Shown here one piece after another: positions 44,646-52,855 of a stretch of 53,843 nucleotides of DNA. Made by a program: the position numbers and the translations under genes. A model generated the notes under the pieces. The model worked only from the letters and a program-made list of their open reading frames with translations, did no database searches and had not been told where the DNA came from. Location: the NCBI GenBank assembly GCA_017853245.1, contig JAFMJY010000002.1, positions 1 through 53,843 on the forward strand, given 5' to 3'. This DNA is from Burkholderiales bacterium. GTDB taxonomy: Bacteria; Pseudomonadota; Gammaproteobacteria; Burkholderiales; Usitatibacteraceae. The stretch's first letter is position 1. Every line of letters begins with the position of its first letter.

Positions 44646-46756
44646 GGGCATTGGTGTTGCTGTGCGTGGTGACGGGCGCAGTCCTCGTCTACCTCCTTGC
44701 GCAGGGCCCCGCAGACACCACCGACTTTGCCAGACACACCCCAGCGCTGCTGGGCTTGGGCGCCCTGCTCGCGCTGGGGTTGGCGGGGCTCATCGCGCGC
44801 CAACTCTTTCTTCTGCGGGGCAAGCTCCGGGCGCGCATGTTCGGTGCGCGCCTCACCCTGCGGCTGATGTTGGTCTTGGCGATGATGGCCCTCATTCCGG
44901 GCGGGCTTGTGTACGCCCTCGCCTACCAATTCATTCAAAAGTCCATCGACTCGTGGTTCGAGGTCCGGATTGATCGGGCCCTTGAGGGCGGGCTCAACCT
45001 CGCCCGAAACGCCCTCGAGCAATCCTTGCGCGAGCACGAAGTGAGGGCGGCGGAGCTGGTCCGCCAGCTTGCGGCCCAGCCGCCCTCGAAGGAGGCGTTG
45101 CTGTCCCTGAGCGCCGCGTCCGGGCTGGAGCACGTGTCGCTACTCGACGAGCGGGGCAGGGCACTCTTGGTGGTCGACGCAACGGGATTCCCGGCGGACG
45201 GCACGCCGCCGGAAGCACGGGTGCTGGCCGCAGCTGACCAAGCCGGCAGCATCAGCGCCGTCTACACCCTTCCCGACGGAAGCCCAGCCCTTCGAGCCGT
45301 GTTCCGGGTTTCGGGCGCTCCCATGAGCGGCGAGCGCTACCTGCAGGCCCTGCAGCGCCCGCCGGCCCCGCTCGCCGCGGATGCGCGGGCCGCCGACAAG
45401 GGCTGGCGCGACTACCAGGGGCTCACGCTTGCCCGAAATGGGCTCAAGCAACTGTTCGGGCTCACCCTGACGCTGGCCATGCTGTTGACGTTGTTGTCCG
45501 CCATCTTTCTCGCGTTTCTGCTGTCGGAGCGCCTGTCGGCGCCACTATCGGCGTTGGCAGAGGCCACGCGAGCCATCTCGAAAGGCGACTACACGCGCCT
45601 GAACCCCGTGCGCAGCCGCGATGAGTTCGGCGTGCTTACCCAGTCGTTCAACACCATGACGCGCCAGATCAGTGACGCCGCGCTCGCCATGGAGCGCAAC
45701 CAGCGGCAACTCGAGAATGCCAAGGGCTATCTCGAGGACATCCTCTCCAACCTGAGCTCGGGGGTGCTCTCGTTCGATGAGCGCCTCTATCTCAAGACGG
45801 TGAACGCGGCAGCTTACGAAATCCTGGGGGTCCCGTCAGGCGCCTTTCACGGGCTCAAGTTGCCGGAGTGGCCCCAGCGAGTCCCGCCGGTCTCGGTTTT
45901 TGGCACGGCGCTGTTGGCGCGCTTGGGAGAGCTCGCCCAATCCCGCTGGGAGGAGCAGATCGAATATCGCCGGGGTGAGGCGTTGCGAACCCTTCTGGTG
46001 CGGGGTACCCGTCTTTCGGCGCGGGGTGAGGCGGGGTTCGTGGTTGTTTTCGATGACATCACCCACCTTGCGCAGGCGCAACGCGACGCGGCCTGGGGTG
46101 AGGTTGCGCGGCGCCTTGCCCACGAGATCAAGAATCCGCTGACCCCGATCCAGCTCTCGGCGGAGCGCCTGCAGAGAAAGTTGCTGGAGAAGCTGCCCGA
46201 GCCCGAGGCCGATGTGCTCAAGAGGGCCACCGGCACCATCGTGAACCAGGTCACGGCGCTAAAGGGCATGGTCGACGATTTCAGCCTCTACGCGCGCTCC
46301 GCCCGCATGTCTGCGGAAACGCTCTCGCTCAACGAGCTCGTGCGCGAAGTGCTGGTCCTCTACGAGTCCATGGGGGTCGCCATCGAACCTCGCCTCGCCG
46401 AGGGCCTGCCCCCTATCGCTGCGGACCCGGGCCTTTTGCGCCAAGTGCTACACAACCTCATCCAGAACGCCCTCGACGCCATGTCGGGGCTGGAGGCGCC
46501 GCGCCTCGTGGTCCGCTCGGGCTTCACCGGCCGCGATGTAGAGCTGAGCATCGAGGACAACGGGGCCGGAATCGACGAGGCGATGATCGACCGAATTTTC
46601 GAGCCCTATGTGACCACCAAGACCCAGGGCACGGGCTTGGGCCTCGCCATCGTCAAGAAGATCATCGAGGAACATCACGGGCGCATACAGGTCTCGAACG
46701 TGAAGCCCCGCGGCGCGCTCGTGAGCATCGCCTTCCCCTTCCCGGCTGCAGCCTGA
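44642..46756 (+). CDS. NtrY-like sensor histidine kinase
   Basis: A 704-residue membrane kinase. Three N-terminal hydrophobic helices fall within about the first 95 residues; a periplasmic domain follows, with a fourth helix near 280-300 (LTLAMLLTLLSAIFLAFLL). A HAMP domain (SAPLSALAEATRAISKGDY) leads to a PAS-like region (about 360-450), the phospho-acceptor His494 in RRLAHEIKNPLTPIQ and the ATPase boxes NLIQNALDAM, DNGAGID and GTGLGLAIVKKI. All catalytic motifs look intact. The NtrY/NtrX pairs sense nitrogen or redox conditions in other bacteria; the signal here is unknown. The regulator follows 7 bases later. Confidence 0.93.
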   Translation: MRALVLLCVVTGAVLVYLLAQGPADTTDFARHTPALLGLGALLALGLAGLIARQLFLLRGKLRARMFGARLTLRLMLVLAMMALIPGGLVYALAYQFIQKSIDSWFEVRIDRALEGGLNLARNALEQSLREHEVRAAELVRQLAAQPPSKEALLSLSAASGLEHVSLLDERGRALLVVDATGFPADGTPPEARVLAAADQAGSISAVYTLPDGSPALRAVFRVSGAPMSGERYLQALQRPPAPLAADARAADKGWRDYQGLTLARNGLKQLFGLTLTLAMLLTLLSAIFLAFLLSERLSAPLSALAEATRAISKGDYTRLNPVRSRDEFGVLTQSFNTMTRQISDAALAMERNQRQLENAKGYLEDILSNLSSGVLSFDERLYLKTVNAAAYEILGVPSGAFHGLKLPEWPQRVPPVSVFGTALLARLGELAQSRWEEQIEYRRGEALRTLLVRGTRLSARGEAGFVVVFDDITHLAQAQRDAAWGEVARRLAHEIKNPLTPIQLSAERLQRKLLEKLPEPEADVLKRATGTIVNQVTALKGMVDDFSLYARSARMSAETLSLNELVREVLVLYESMGVAIEPRLAEGLPPIAADPGLLRQVLHNLIQNALDAMSGLEAPRLVVRSGFTGRDVELSIEDNGAGIDEAMIDRIFEPYVTTKTQGTGLGLAIVKKIIEEHHGRIQVSNVKPRGALVSIAFPFPAAA

Positions 46757-46763
46757 GCCTGTC

Positions 46764-48035
46764 GTGAGCGCCAACCACATCCTGGTCGTCGACGACGAGG
46801 TGGGCATTCGGGAGCTCCTCTCGGAGATCCTTCGCGATGAGGGCTACGGCGTGCGGCTTGCCGAGAACGCGCAGGCCGCGAGGCTGGCAAGGCAGGAGAT
46901 GCGCCCCGATCTCGTGCTCCTGGACATCTGGATGCCGGATACCGACGGCATCACCCTCCTGAAGGAGTGGGCCGGCTCAGGGCTGCTCACCATGCCGGTC
47001 ATCATGATGTCCGGGCATGGCACGATTGACTCGGCGGTCGAGGCGACGCGCATCGGGGCGAGGGACTTTCTGGAAAAGCCGGTGAGCCTGCCCAAGCTGC
47101 TGGCAACGGTGAGCAAGGCGCTTGCCGCCGGGCGTGCGCTGCCGCGGCCCGGCGGGCTGGCGCTCTCCCAGTTTGGGCGATCACGGGTCGCCCAGGAATT
47201 GCGCCAGCGCCTCGACCAGGTGAGCCGCCTGCGCACGCCGGTCCTGCTCGTCGGCGAGCCCGGCTGCGGGTTCGAGGTCGCGGCGCGGCACCTGCATCAG
47301 CCCCAGACGCCCTGGGTGGCGCCGGAGGGCAGCGGCTGGTTGTCGGCCAATCCCTTTGGCCCCCTGAACGAGGCGCGTGATGGCCTGCTGTTCGTGGCGG
47401 AGCTCTCGTCGCTCAATCGCCAGGAGCAGCGCGGCCTCGCGCAGGTCGTAGGCAAGCTTGAAAAATTCAACACGCGACTTGTCTGTGCTGCCTCGGGGCC
47501 GATGTCCCGTCTTGTGCAGGACGGCAGCTTCGATGCGACCCTGTTCCACCAACTCTCCGGCTTGACGATTCGGGTGCCCTCGCTCTCGGAGCATCCGGAA
47601 GACGTGCCCGAGCTTGCCGCCAGCCTGCTCAATGCGCTTGCCGAGGCGAACGAGGCCCCGTTCCGATCCCTCGCGGTCAGCGCGCAGAATGCGCTGCGCC
47701 AACTCGACTGGCGAGGCAATCTGCCGGTGCTTCGTAACGCCATAAAGACGCTTGCCCTCACGACCGCAGCGCCGGAAATCGGCGCCGACGATGTCGCGCG
47801 CGTTGCCAAGGAGTTCGGGTTGGTGGCCCAGGACTCGCCGCAGGCTGGCACGGCGCTTCCCCTTGACCTGCCCCTTCGCGAGGCCCGTGAGTTATTCGAG
47901 CGGCAGTACTTTCTGCATCACATACGGCGCGAGAACGGGAATATGTCCCGCGTCGCCGATCGAGTCGGGCTGGAGCGAACGCACCTCTATCGAAAGCTCA
48001 AGCAGCTGGGCATCCGGCCGCCGGGCCGGTCCTAG
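46764..48035 (+). CDS. NtrX-like response regulator with degenerate AAA+ domain
   Basis: A 423-residue protein starting at GTG 46764. The receiver domain is intact: acidic DDE at 10-12, phospho-acceptor Asp54 in LLDIWMPD, Ser83 and Lys105 in EKP. The central domain corresponds to a sigma-54 activator but is degenerate: Walker A reads GEPGCGFE (164-171) with Phe in place of the essential Lys, Walker B reads LLFVAEL with Ala for the Asp, and no GAFTGA loop exists because the region between them is shortened. The C-terminal Fis-type HTH (393-417, MSRVADRVGLERTHLYRKL) is good. It should bind DNA under phosphorylation control without sigma-54 remodelling. Related degenerate regulators occur at this locus in other betaproteobacteria (from memory). 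Confidence 0.88.
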   Translation: MSANHILVVDDEVGIRELLSEILRDEGYGVRLAENAQAARLARQEMRPDLVLLDIWMPDTDGITLLKEWAGSGLLTMPVIMMSGHGTIDSAVEATRIGARDFLEKPVSLPKLLATVSKALAAGRALPRPGGLALSQFGRSRVAQELRQRLDQVSRLRTPVLLVGEPGCGFEVAARHLHQPQTPWVAPEGSGWLSANPFGPLNEARDGLLFVAELSSLNRQEQRGLAQVVGKLEKFNTRLVCAASGPMSRLVQDGSFDATLFHQLSGLTIRVPSLSEHPEDVPELAASLLNALAEANEAPFRSLAVSAQNALRQLDWRGNLPVLRNAIKTLALTTAAPEIGADDVARVAKEFGLVAQDSPQAGTALPLDLPLREARELFERQYFLHHIRRENGNMSRVADRVGLERTHLYRKLKQLGIRPPGRS

Positions 48036-48050
48036 CGCAGCCGCCTCGCC

Positions 48051-49019
48051 TCATCGGCTGGTCAGGGGCGGGTCAACGACCTTGCCGAGGCGAACGGCCG
48101 TGAGGCCGGTCTTGATGTTGTTGGGCACCGGCATCACCAGCACGCAATTGTCATAAGGCGCGCGCACGGGCTCGTCGCCGTCGTAGGCAATCACGTCGCC
48201 TGCCTTGGCAACGACTTCCATGCCGGTGAACGCGCGCGCGAAGCGGAAGCGCGGTGTTCTCGCGACAACCGCTTGCGTCACTCGCACGAGGCGCGGCGCA
48301 GCCACGCTGGGCGCCGGCAAGGCAGCCGCGACCGTTTCGGGCGCGACGACATCGACCTGGCGAAGGAATCGCCAGGTGGTCTCCCAGGCTACGTGCTCCG
48401 CTGCCCGCTCCCAATGCTGCCCGCATTCCACGAGCAGCGCGTTACAAGGGCTGTCGGGCTCGCCGAAGCGGCCGTGGTCTCGCATGCGCCGGCCGTTTGC
48501 ATGCCCAACATCGCTCACGACAAGCTCCGGGACGCCCACATCGAACGCGAAGGCGATGCCCTTGTCCAGCGGGCCGCAGATCATCACCGGCGGGCTTGGC
48601 TCAAGCATGGAGTGGATGTCGAGCAGGAAGTCTGCTGCCTCCACGAACGGCCGGAGCTTGCGCGCTCGCCGCAACTCCACGCTGTCGCGCGGCCCGTCAA
48701 GGGACTCGTTCGTCCAGACCCGGTTGAAATCCTCGTCGACGAACCGCGTGGCGTAGGGATCGCTCGGGTCGAAGCGAAAGAAGGCGTCGACGTTGGCGAA
48801 GGCGAGGGTCAGCGTCCCGCGGCGCGGCCGCAGCCCCTGTCGCAGCAGACGGTCAACCACGATCGCCCCGCAGATTTCGTTGCCGTGGGTGATGGCGTTG
48901 ATCATCACGTGCGGCCCGGGCTTGCCGCTTTCGAAGGTGTGCACGAAGTCGACACCGGTGAGCGAGCGGCGATGGCCCTCGATGTCAGGCGCAGCGAGCT
49001 CAACATTGGGGCTGGTCAT
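48051..49019 (-). CDS. Succinylglutamate desuccinylase/aspartoacylase family deacylase
   Basis: A 322-residue zinc-dependent deacylase of the AstE/AspA branch of the M14 fold. The metal site shows HGNE (about residues 45-48) and the second His in DIHSM (about 135), with a likely catalytic Glu in LLVECGQHWE (about 196). A beta-rich C-terminal domain ends with VLVMPVPNNIKTG. The family removes N-acyl groups (succinyl, acetyl) from amino acids. It is the last gene of the Dpp-type operon, 3 bases after the amidohydrolase gene. The substrate is unknown; DoeB-like, AstE-like or new specificity are all possible. Confidence 0.85.
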   Translation of the reverse strand: MTSPNVELAAPDIEGHRRSLTGVDFVHTFESGKPGPHVMINAITHGNEICGAIVVDRLLRQGLRPRRGTLTLAFANVDAFFRFDPSDPYATRFVDEDFNRVWTNESLDGPRDSVELRRARKLRPFVEAADFLLDIHSMLEPSPPVMICGPLDKGIAFAFDVGVPELVVSDVGHANGRRMRDHGRFGEPDSPCNALLVECGQHWERAAEHVAWETTWRFLRQVDVVAPETVAAALPAPSVAAPRLVRVTQAVVARTPRFRFARAFTGMEVVAKAGDVIAYDGDEPVRAPYDNCVLVMPVPNNIKTGLTAVRLGKVVDPPLTSR

Positions 49020-49022
49020 GGC

Positions 49023-49973
49023 TCAGGCTCCCTTGCCCTTCATCGGGGCCTCATGGTGGTGATGATGGTGGTGGTGGTCGTGCCCGCAATTCGCGTGGCC
49101 CGGGGCGTGGCCGCAGTGGTGCGAGCCGCGATCGGCGGCGTAACGGGCGACCTTGCCGAGCAAGGCCGTGATGGACTGCGTAAGCGCGCCGAAGTCCGCC
49201 GATTTCTCCCGCGTGCGCTCGTTCATGTAGAGACGGCGGTTCACCTCGATCTGAAGGCTGTGGCGTCGAGAGGCGGGATCCGAGAAGGCGCGCACCAACT
49301 CGACACCCTTGTAGGGGTCATTCACCTTCACCTCGAAGCCCATGCCCACCAAGGCCTCGCGAACAAAATGGGTGAACTCCGCCTCGCAGGTCGTGCCGTC
49401 CCGGTCGCCGAGAACAAAGTCGGGGCGGGGGATTCCGGGGCCTTCCGCCGCAACTGCGGTGCTCACCGCTGGCATCGAGTGGCAGTTGATGTGCCATACC
49501 GCCCCGAAATGGGCATGCGTGTCATCCAATGCGTCCTTGACCGCCTTCTGGTAGGGCTGGTGGTATCGGGTGATGCGCCGCGTCACTTCGTCGACGGATA
49601 GCTTGCGCCCATAGATCGGCTCCCCCGTGTCCAGCAGCCGCCAAATGAGCCCGATGCCGAGCTCTGTCTTGCGGCTGGCGAGCGCAGGCCCCGGCCAGGC
49701 GGAGGCGAGCAACGACGCGTCGATGTCGAGCACCGAGCGGTTCGCGTCAATGTAGACGCGGGGAAATCGCGCGGCCAGCAGCGTTGCCCCCAGGCCCGGC
49801 GCCGCGCCGAAGAGCTCGTCCACGTAGGTGTCCTCAGCCTGCCGCAGCTGGTCAAGGGAGACCTGCGCGCCAAAGTCGTCGGGGTAGTGGCTGCCGCTGT
49901 GCGGTGAGTCCAGGACGAGGGGAACCCTTGCCCCGACCGGGTGATGCTGCGTGTAGGCGTGGTGGGAGGTCAT
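49023..49973 (-). CDS. N-formylglutamate amidohydrolase-family protein with His-rich C-terminus
   Basis: A 316-residue protein. ATG 49973 is chosen: it overlaps the stop of the upstream ATPase gene (ATGA) and begins just before the conserved VPLVLDSPHSGSHYPDDF. Further family segments are YIDANRSVLDID, HFGAVWHINCHSMPA and LQIEVNRRLYMNE. HutG-type enzymes hydrolyse N-formylglutamate to formate and glutamate. Unusually, the last 32 residues are rich in His (14 of 32, including a run of eight) with two Cys, which looks like a metal-storing or metal-loading tail. No other hut genes are present, so a role outside histidine degradation is likely. Confidence 0.85.
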   Translation of the reverse strand: MTSHHAYTQHHPVGARVPLVLDSPHSGSHYPDDFGAQVSLDQLRQAEDTYVDELFGAAPGLGATLLAARFPRVYIDANRSVLDIDASLLASAWPGPALASRKTELGIGLIWRLLDTGEPIYGRKLSVDEVTRRITRYHQPYQKAVKDALDDTHAHFGAVWHINCHSMPAVSTAVAAEGPGIPRPDFVLGDRDGTTCEAEFTHFVREALVGMGFEVKVNDPYKGVELVRAFSDPASRRHSLQIEVNRRLYMNERTREKSADFGALTQSITALLGKVARYAADRGSHHCGHAPGHANCGHDHHHHHHHHEAPMKGKGA

Positions 49974-50989
49974 TTCGTGTCGTTGAGGTGGCAAGCGGAA
50001 AAATGGCCGGGCGCGACCTCGCGAAAGGCGGGCTGCTCCCGGCGGCAGCGCTCGGTCGAGTGCGGGCAGCGCGGATGAAAATGGCAGCCAGGCGGCGGGG
50101 ACAGGGGTGACGGAATCTCGCCCCGAATGGGCTGAAAGGCGCGCTTTCGGGGCTCGATCGTGGGGATCTCGGCGAGCAGGGCTTGCGTGTAAGGGTGATT
50201 GGGCCGCGCAAACACCTCCCCGGCGGTTGCCAACTCGACCACGCGCCCCAGGTACATGATCGCGACGCGATCGGACAGGTGACGAACGACGCCCAGGTCG
50301 TGGCTGATGAAAAGGTACGTGAGGCTCAACTCCTCGCGCAGCCGGATGAAGAGGTTGAGAACCTGGGCCTGGATGGACACGTCCAGCGCGGCCACCGCTT
50401 CGTCGCAAACGAGGAACTGGGGTTGGACCGCGAGCGCCCGGGCGATGCCGATACGGCTTCGCTGGCCGCCGGAAAACTGGTGCGGGAAGCGCTTCGCGGT
50501 GCTGGCATCGAGGCCGACACGAGCCATCAGGTCGGCGACGTACGCCTCGCGATCCTCGCGGCCGATGAGCCCATGGACGACAGGCGCCTCCCCAATGACA
50601 TCGACAATCCGAAGCCGGGGATTAAGCGATGCGAAGGGATCCTGGAAGATCATCTGTATCGCCAGCCGCTCGGCCCGTTGGGAGCGCCCGTCGAAGGCAG
50701 AGTAGGGCGCGCCGCGCCAGAATCGCTCGCCCGAGGTGGGCTCCAGGATCCGCGCGACGATTCGCCCGAGCGTCGACTTTCCGCAGCCCGATTCGCCCAC
50801 TAGCCCGAGCACCTCGCCCTGCTTCACCTCGAGGCTCACCGAGTCCAGCGCCCGCACCACTTGCTGCGCCGGCCCGGCGCCGACCCGGGCCGCAATGCGG
50901 GAGGCCAGATCCATTCGCGACGCGAAGCGCTTGGAGACGTCACGCAGGGCGACGAGGGGGGGCTGCTCCCCGGTGACCGGGCTGATCAT
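49970..50989 (-). CDS. Dipeptide/oligopeptide ABC transporter ATP-binding protein (DppF/OppF type)
   Basis: A 339-residue ATPase. ATG 50989 overlaps the stop of the DppD-type gene (ATGA) and is preferred to the upstream frame. Motifs: Walker A GESGCGKSTLG (about residue 65), signature FSGGQRSRIGIARAL, Walker B FLVCDEAVAALD, switch His in FISHDLGVV. The C-terminal oligopeptide-transporter extension with Cys residues (GCHFHPRCPHSTERC) is present. Note A-V-A-A-L-D where P-V/T-S-A-L-D is more usual. It pairs with the DppD-type ATPase. Confidence 0.92.
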   Translation of the reverse strand: MISPVTGEQPPLVALRDVSKRFASRMDLASRIAARVGAGPAQQVVRALDSVSLEVKQGEVLGLVGESGCGKSTLGRIVARILEPTSGERFWRGAPYSAFDGRSQRAERLAIQMIFQDPFASLNPRLRIVDVIGEAPVVHGLIGREDREAYVADLMARVGLDASTAKRFPHQFSGGQRSRIGIARALAVQPQFLVCDEAVAALDVSIQAQVLNLFIRLREELSLTYLFISHDLGVVRHLSDRVAIMYLGRVVELATAGEVFARPNHPYTQALLAEIPTIEPRKRAFQPIRGEIPSPLSPPPGCHFHPRCPHSTERCRREQPAFREVAPGHFSACHLNDTK

Positions 50990-51978
50990 GGCGATGCGGC
51001 CGCCATGGGCTCGCCAACAGGATGGAAGCAGCGCACGAATCGCCCGCGGGCAAGCTCGGCGACGCCGGGGCTCGAGGCACACGCAGCGCTCGCCGCCGGG
51101 CAGCGTTCGCGGAAAGCGCACCCCTCGCCCATGCCGAGCAGCGAGGGCGTCATGCCCGGGATCTGGCGCAGGGGCTCGCCCCGGCGGTTGCGGCTGGGCA
51201 CGGAGTCAATGAGCCCGCGGGTGTACGGGTGCAGCGGCTGGCCAAGCACTTCCGAAACGCGCCCGGTCTCGACCACGCGGCCGGCGTACATGACGCAAAC
51301 CGTGTCTGCAAGCCCGGCCACCACCGACAGGTCGTGGGTGATCCAGATGAGCGCGGTGCGGCTCTCGGCGCAGATCTTTTGCATTTCAAAGAGGATCTGG
51401 CCCTGGATGGTCACGTCCAGCGCGGTGGTCGGCTCGTCGGCGATGATGAGGTCCGGCTGGTTGACGAGCGCAATGGCGATGGCCACCCGCTGTCGCATGC
51501 CGCCGGAGAATTGGTGCGGGTAGGCGCGCAGCCGCTCGTCTGGCGACGCGATTCCCACCCGGACCAGGGCCTCGCGAGCGCGGGCGAGCGCGCTCTCCCG
51601 CGACACGCCGGCATGGGCGAGCACGGCCTCGACGATCTGCGTGTCCACGCGAAGCACGGGATTGAGCGTCATCATCGGGTCTTGGAAGATCATCGCGATG
51701 CGCTTGCCGCGGATGGCGCGCCACGCTACCGGGTCGAGCGTAGCGAGGTCGACGCCGTCGAAGAGAATCCGTCCGCCCACGATTCGGCCAGGCGAGTCCA
51801 CCAGGCCCACGATGGAGTAGCCGGTCATCGACTTGCCCGAGCCTGACTCGCCGACCAGGCCCATCACCTTGCCGCGCGCCACGGAGAAACTCACGTCGTC
51901 GACAGCCTTCACCACGCCCGCCTTCGTGAAGAAGTGGGTGCGAAGGCCCTCAACTTGGAGAAGCGGTTCGGCGCTCAT
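50986..51978 (-). CDS. Dipeptide/oligopeptide ABC transporter ATP-binding protein (DppD/OppD type)
   Basis: A 330-residue ATPase beginning SAEPLLQVEGLRTHFF. ATG 51978 overlaps the permease stop by 4 bases. Motifs: Walker A GESGSGKSMTG, Q-loop MIFQDPMMTLNP, signature FSGGMRQRVAIAIAL, Walker B LIIADEPTTALD, H-loop WITHDLSVV, and the C-terminal Cys-rich extension CAFRERCPAASAAC that binds an Fe-S cluster in some homologues. All needed for ATP hydrolysis is intact. Confidence 0.94.
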   Translation of the reverse strand: MSAEPLLQVEGLRTHFFTKAGVVKAVDDVSFSVARGKVMGLVGESGSGKSMTGYSIVGLVDSPGRIVGGRILFDGVDLATLDPVAWRAIRGKRIAMIFQDPMMTLNPVLRVDTQIVEAVLAHAGVSRESALARAREALVRVGIASPDERLRAYPHQFSGGMRQRVAIAIALVNQPDLIIADEPTTALDVTIQGQILFEMQKICAESRTALIWITHDLSVVAGLADTVCVMYAGRVVETGRVSEVLGQPLHPYTRGLIDSVPSRNRRGEPLRQIPGMTPSLLGMGEGCAFRERCPAASAACASSPGVAELARGRFVRCFHPVGEPMAAASP

Positions 51979-52853
51979 CGACGCAACCTCGGGTTGAGCA
52001 CGTCCCGCAGCTGGTCGGCCACCAGGTTGATCGCCATGATGGTGAGCAGCAGGGCCACGCCAGGATAGAAGCTGATCCAGTACTTGCCCGACAGCAGATA
52101 CTGAAATCCGTTCGAGATCAGCAGGCCCAGCGACGGCTCCGTGACCGGCAGGCCCAGGCCCAGGAAGGACAGGGTCGCCTCCAGGGCGATCGCGTGGGCG
52201 ACCTGCACGGTCGCCACCACGATCAGCGGCGGCAGGCAGTTGGGCAGCAGGTGCCGGAAAACGACGCGAGCTTCGCTGAGCGCCAGCACCTTCGCGGCTT
52301 CGACGTACTCCTTCTGCCGCTCCACCAACGCCGCCGAGCGAACGGTTCTCGCGTAATAGGCCCACTGCACCGCCACCAGGGCGACGATGATCTTGTCCAC
52401 CCCCTGCCCCAGCACGGCGAGCAGGATGAGCGCAATGAGGATCGAGGGAAACGACAGCTGGATGTCGACCACTCGCATGATGATCGCGTCGAGCCAGCCG
52501 CCGAAGTAGGCGCTCAGCAGCCCGAAGACCATGCCGATCGACAGCGCAAGCCCGGTGCTTGCCACGCCTACCCCGACGGAGATGCGAAGGCCGTAGAGAA
52601 TTCCCGACAGCATGTCGCGGCCCTGGTCGTCGGTTCCCAGCCAGTAGGTGCCGCCGGTCGAGGACTTCTCCCCGGGCGCGAGCTTCGAGTCCAGGACATC
52701 GAGCTGGGCGAGGTCGTAGGGGTTCTGCGGTGACAGCAGTGGCGCGAGCAGTGCCAGGCCGACCAGGGCGACGAGCAGGCCCAGGCCGGCCATGGCCAGC
52801 CGGCTCTCGGCGAAATCCGCGCGCAGCCGCGCCCAGGGGCTGTCGGTCGCCAT
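51975..52853 (-). CDS. Dipeptide/oligopeptide ABC transporter permease (DppC/OppC type)
   Basis: A 292-residue permease. ATG 52853 lies 2 bases after the DppB-type stop; the preceding frame is inside dppB. The N-terminal OppC domain has a helix LAMAGLGLLVALVGLALLAP, then LGTDDQGRDMLSGILYGLRIS, the classic start of the permease core. The EAA loop is around AAKVLALSEARVVFRHLLPN. About six membrane helices are visible. Imports peptides or peptide-like compounds. Confidence 0.94.
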   Translation of the reverse strand: MATDSPWARLRADFAESRLAMAGLGLLVALVGLALLAPLLSPQNPYDLAQLDVLDSKLAPGEKSSTGGTYWLGTDDQGRDMLSGILYGLRISVGVGVASTGLALSIGMVFGLLSAYFGGWLDAIIMRVVDIQLSFPSILIALILLAVLGQGVDKIIVALVAVQWAYYARTVRSAALVERQKEYVEAAKVLALSEARVVFRHLLPNCLPPLIVVATVQVAHAIALEATLSFLGLGLPVTEPSLGLLISNGFQYLLSGKYWISFYPGVALLLTIMAINLVADQLRDVLNPRLRR

Positions 52854-52855
52854 GG

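Noticed and set aside
49050-49085. The GGTGGTGATGATGG run considered as a simple-sequence repeat or CRISPR-like element
   Set aside because: It encodes the His run of the amidohydrolase tail in frame and shows no repeat-spacer structure.
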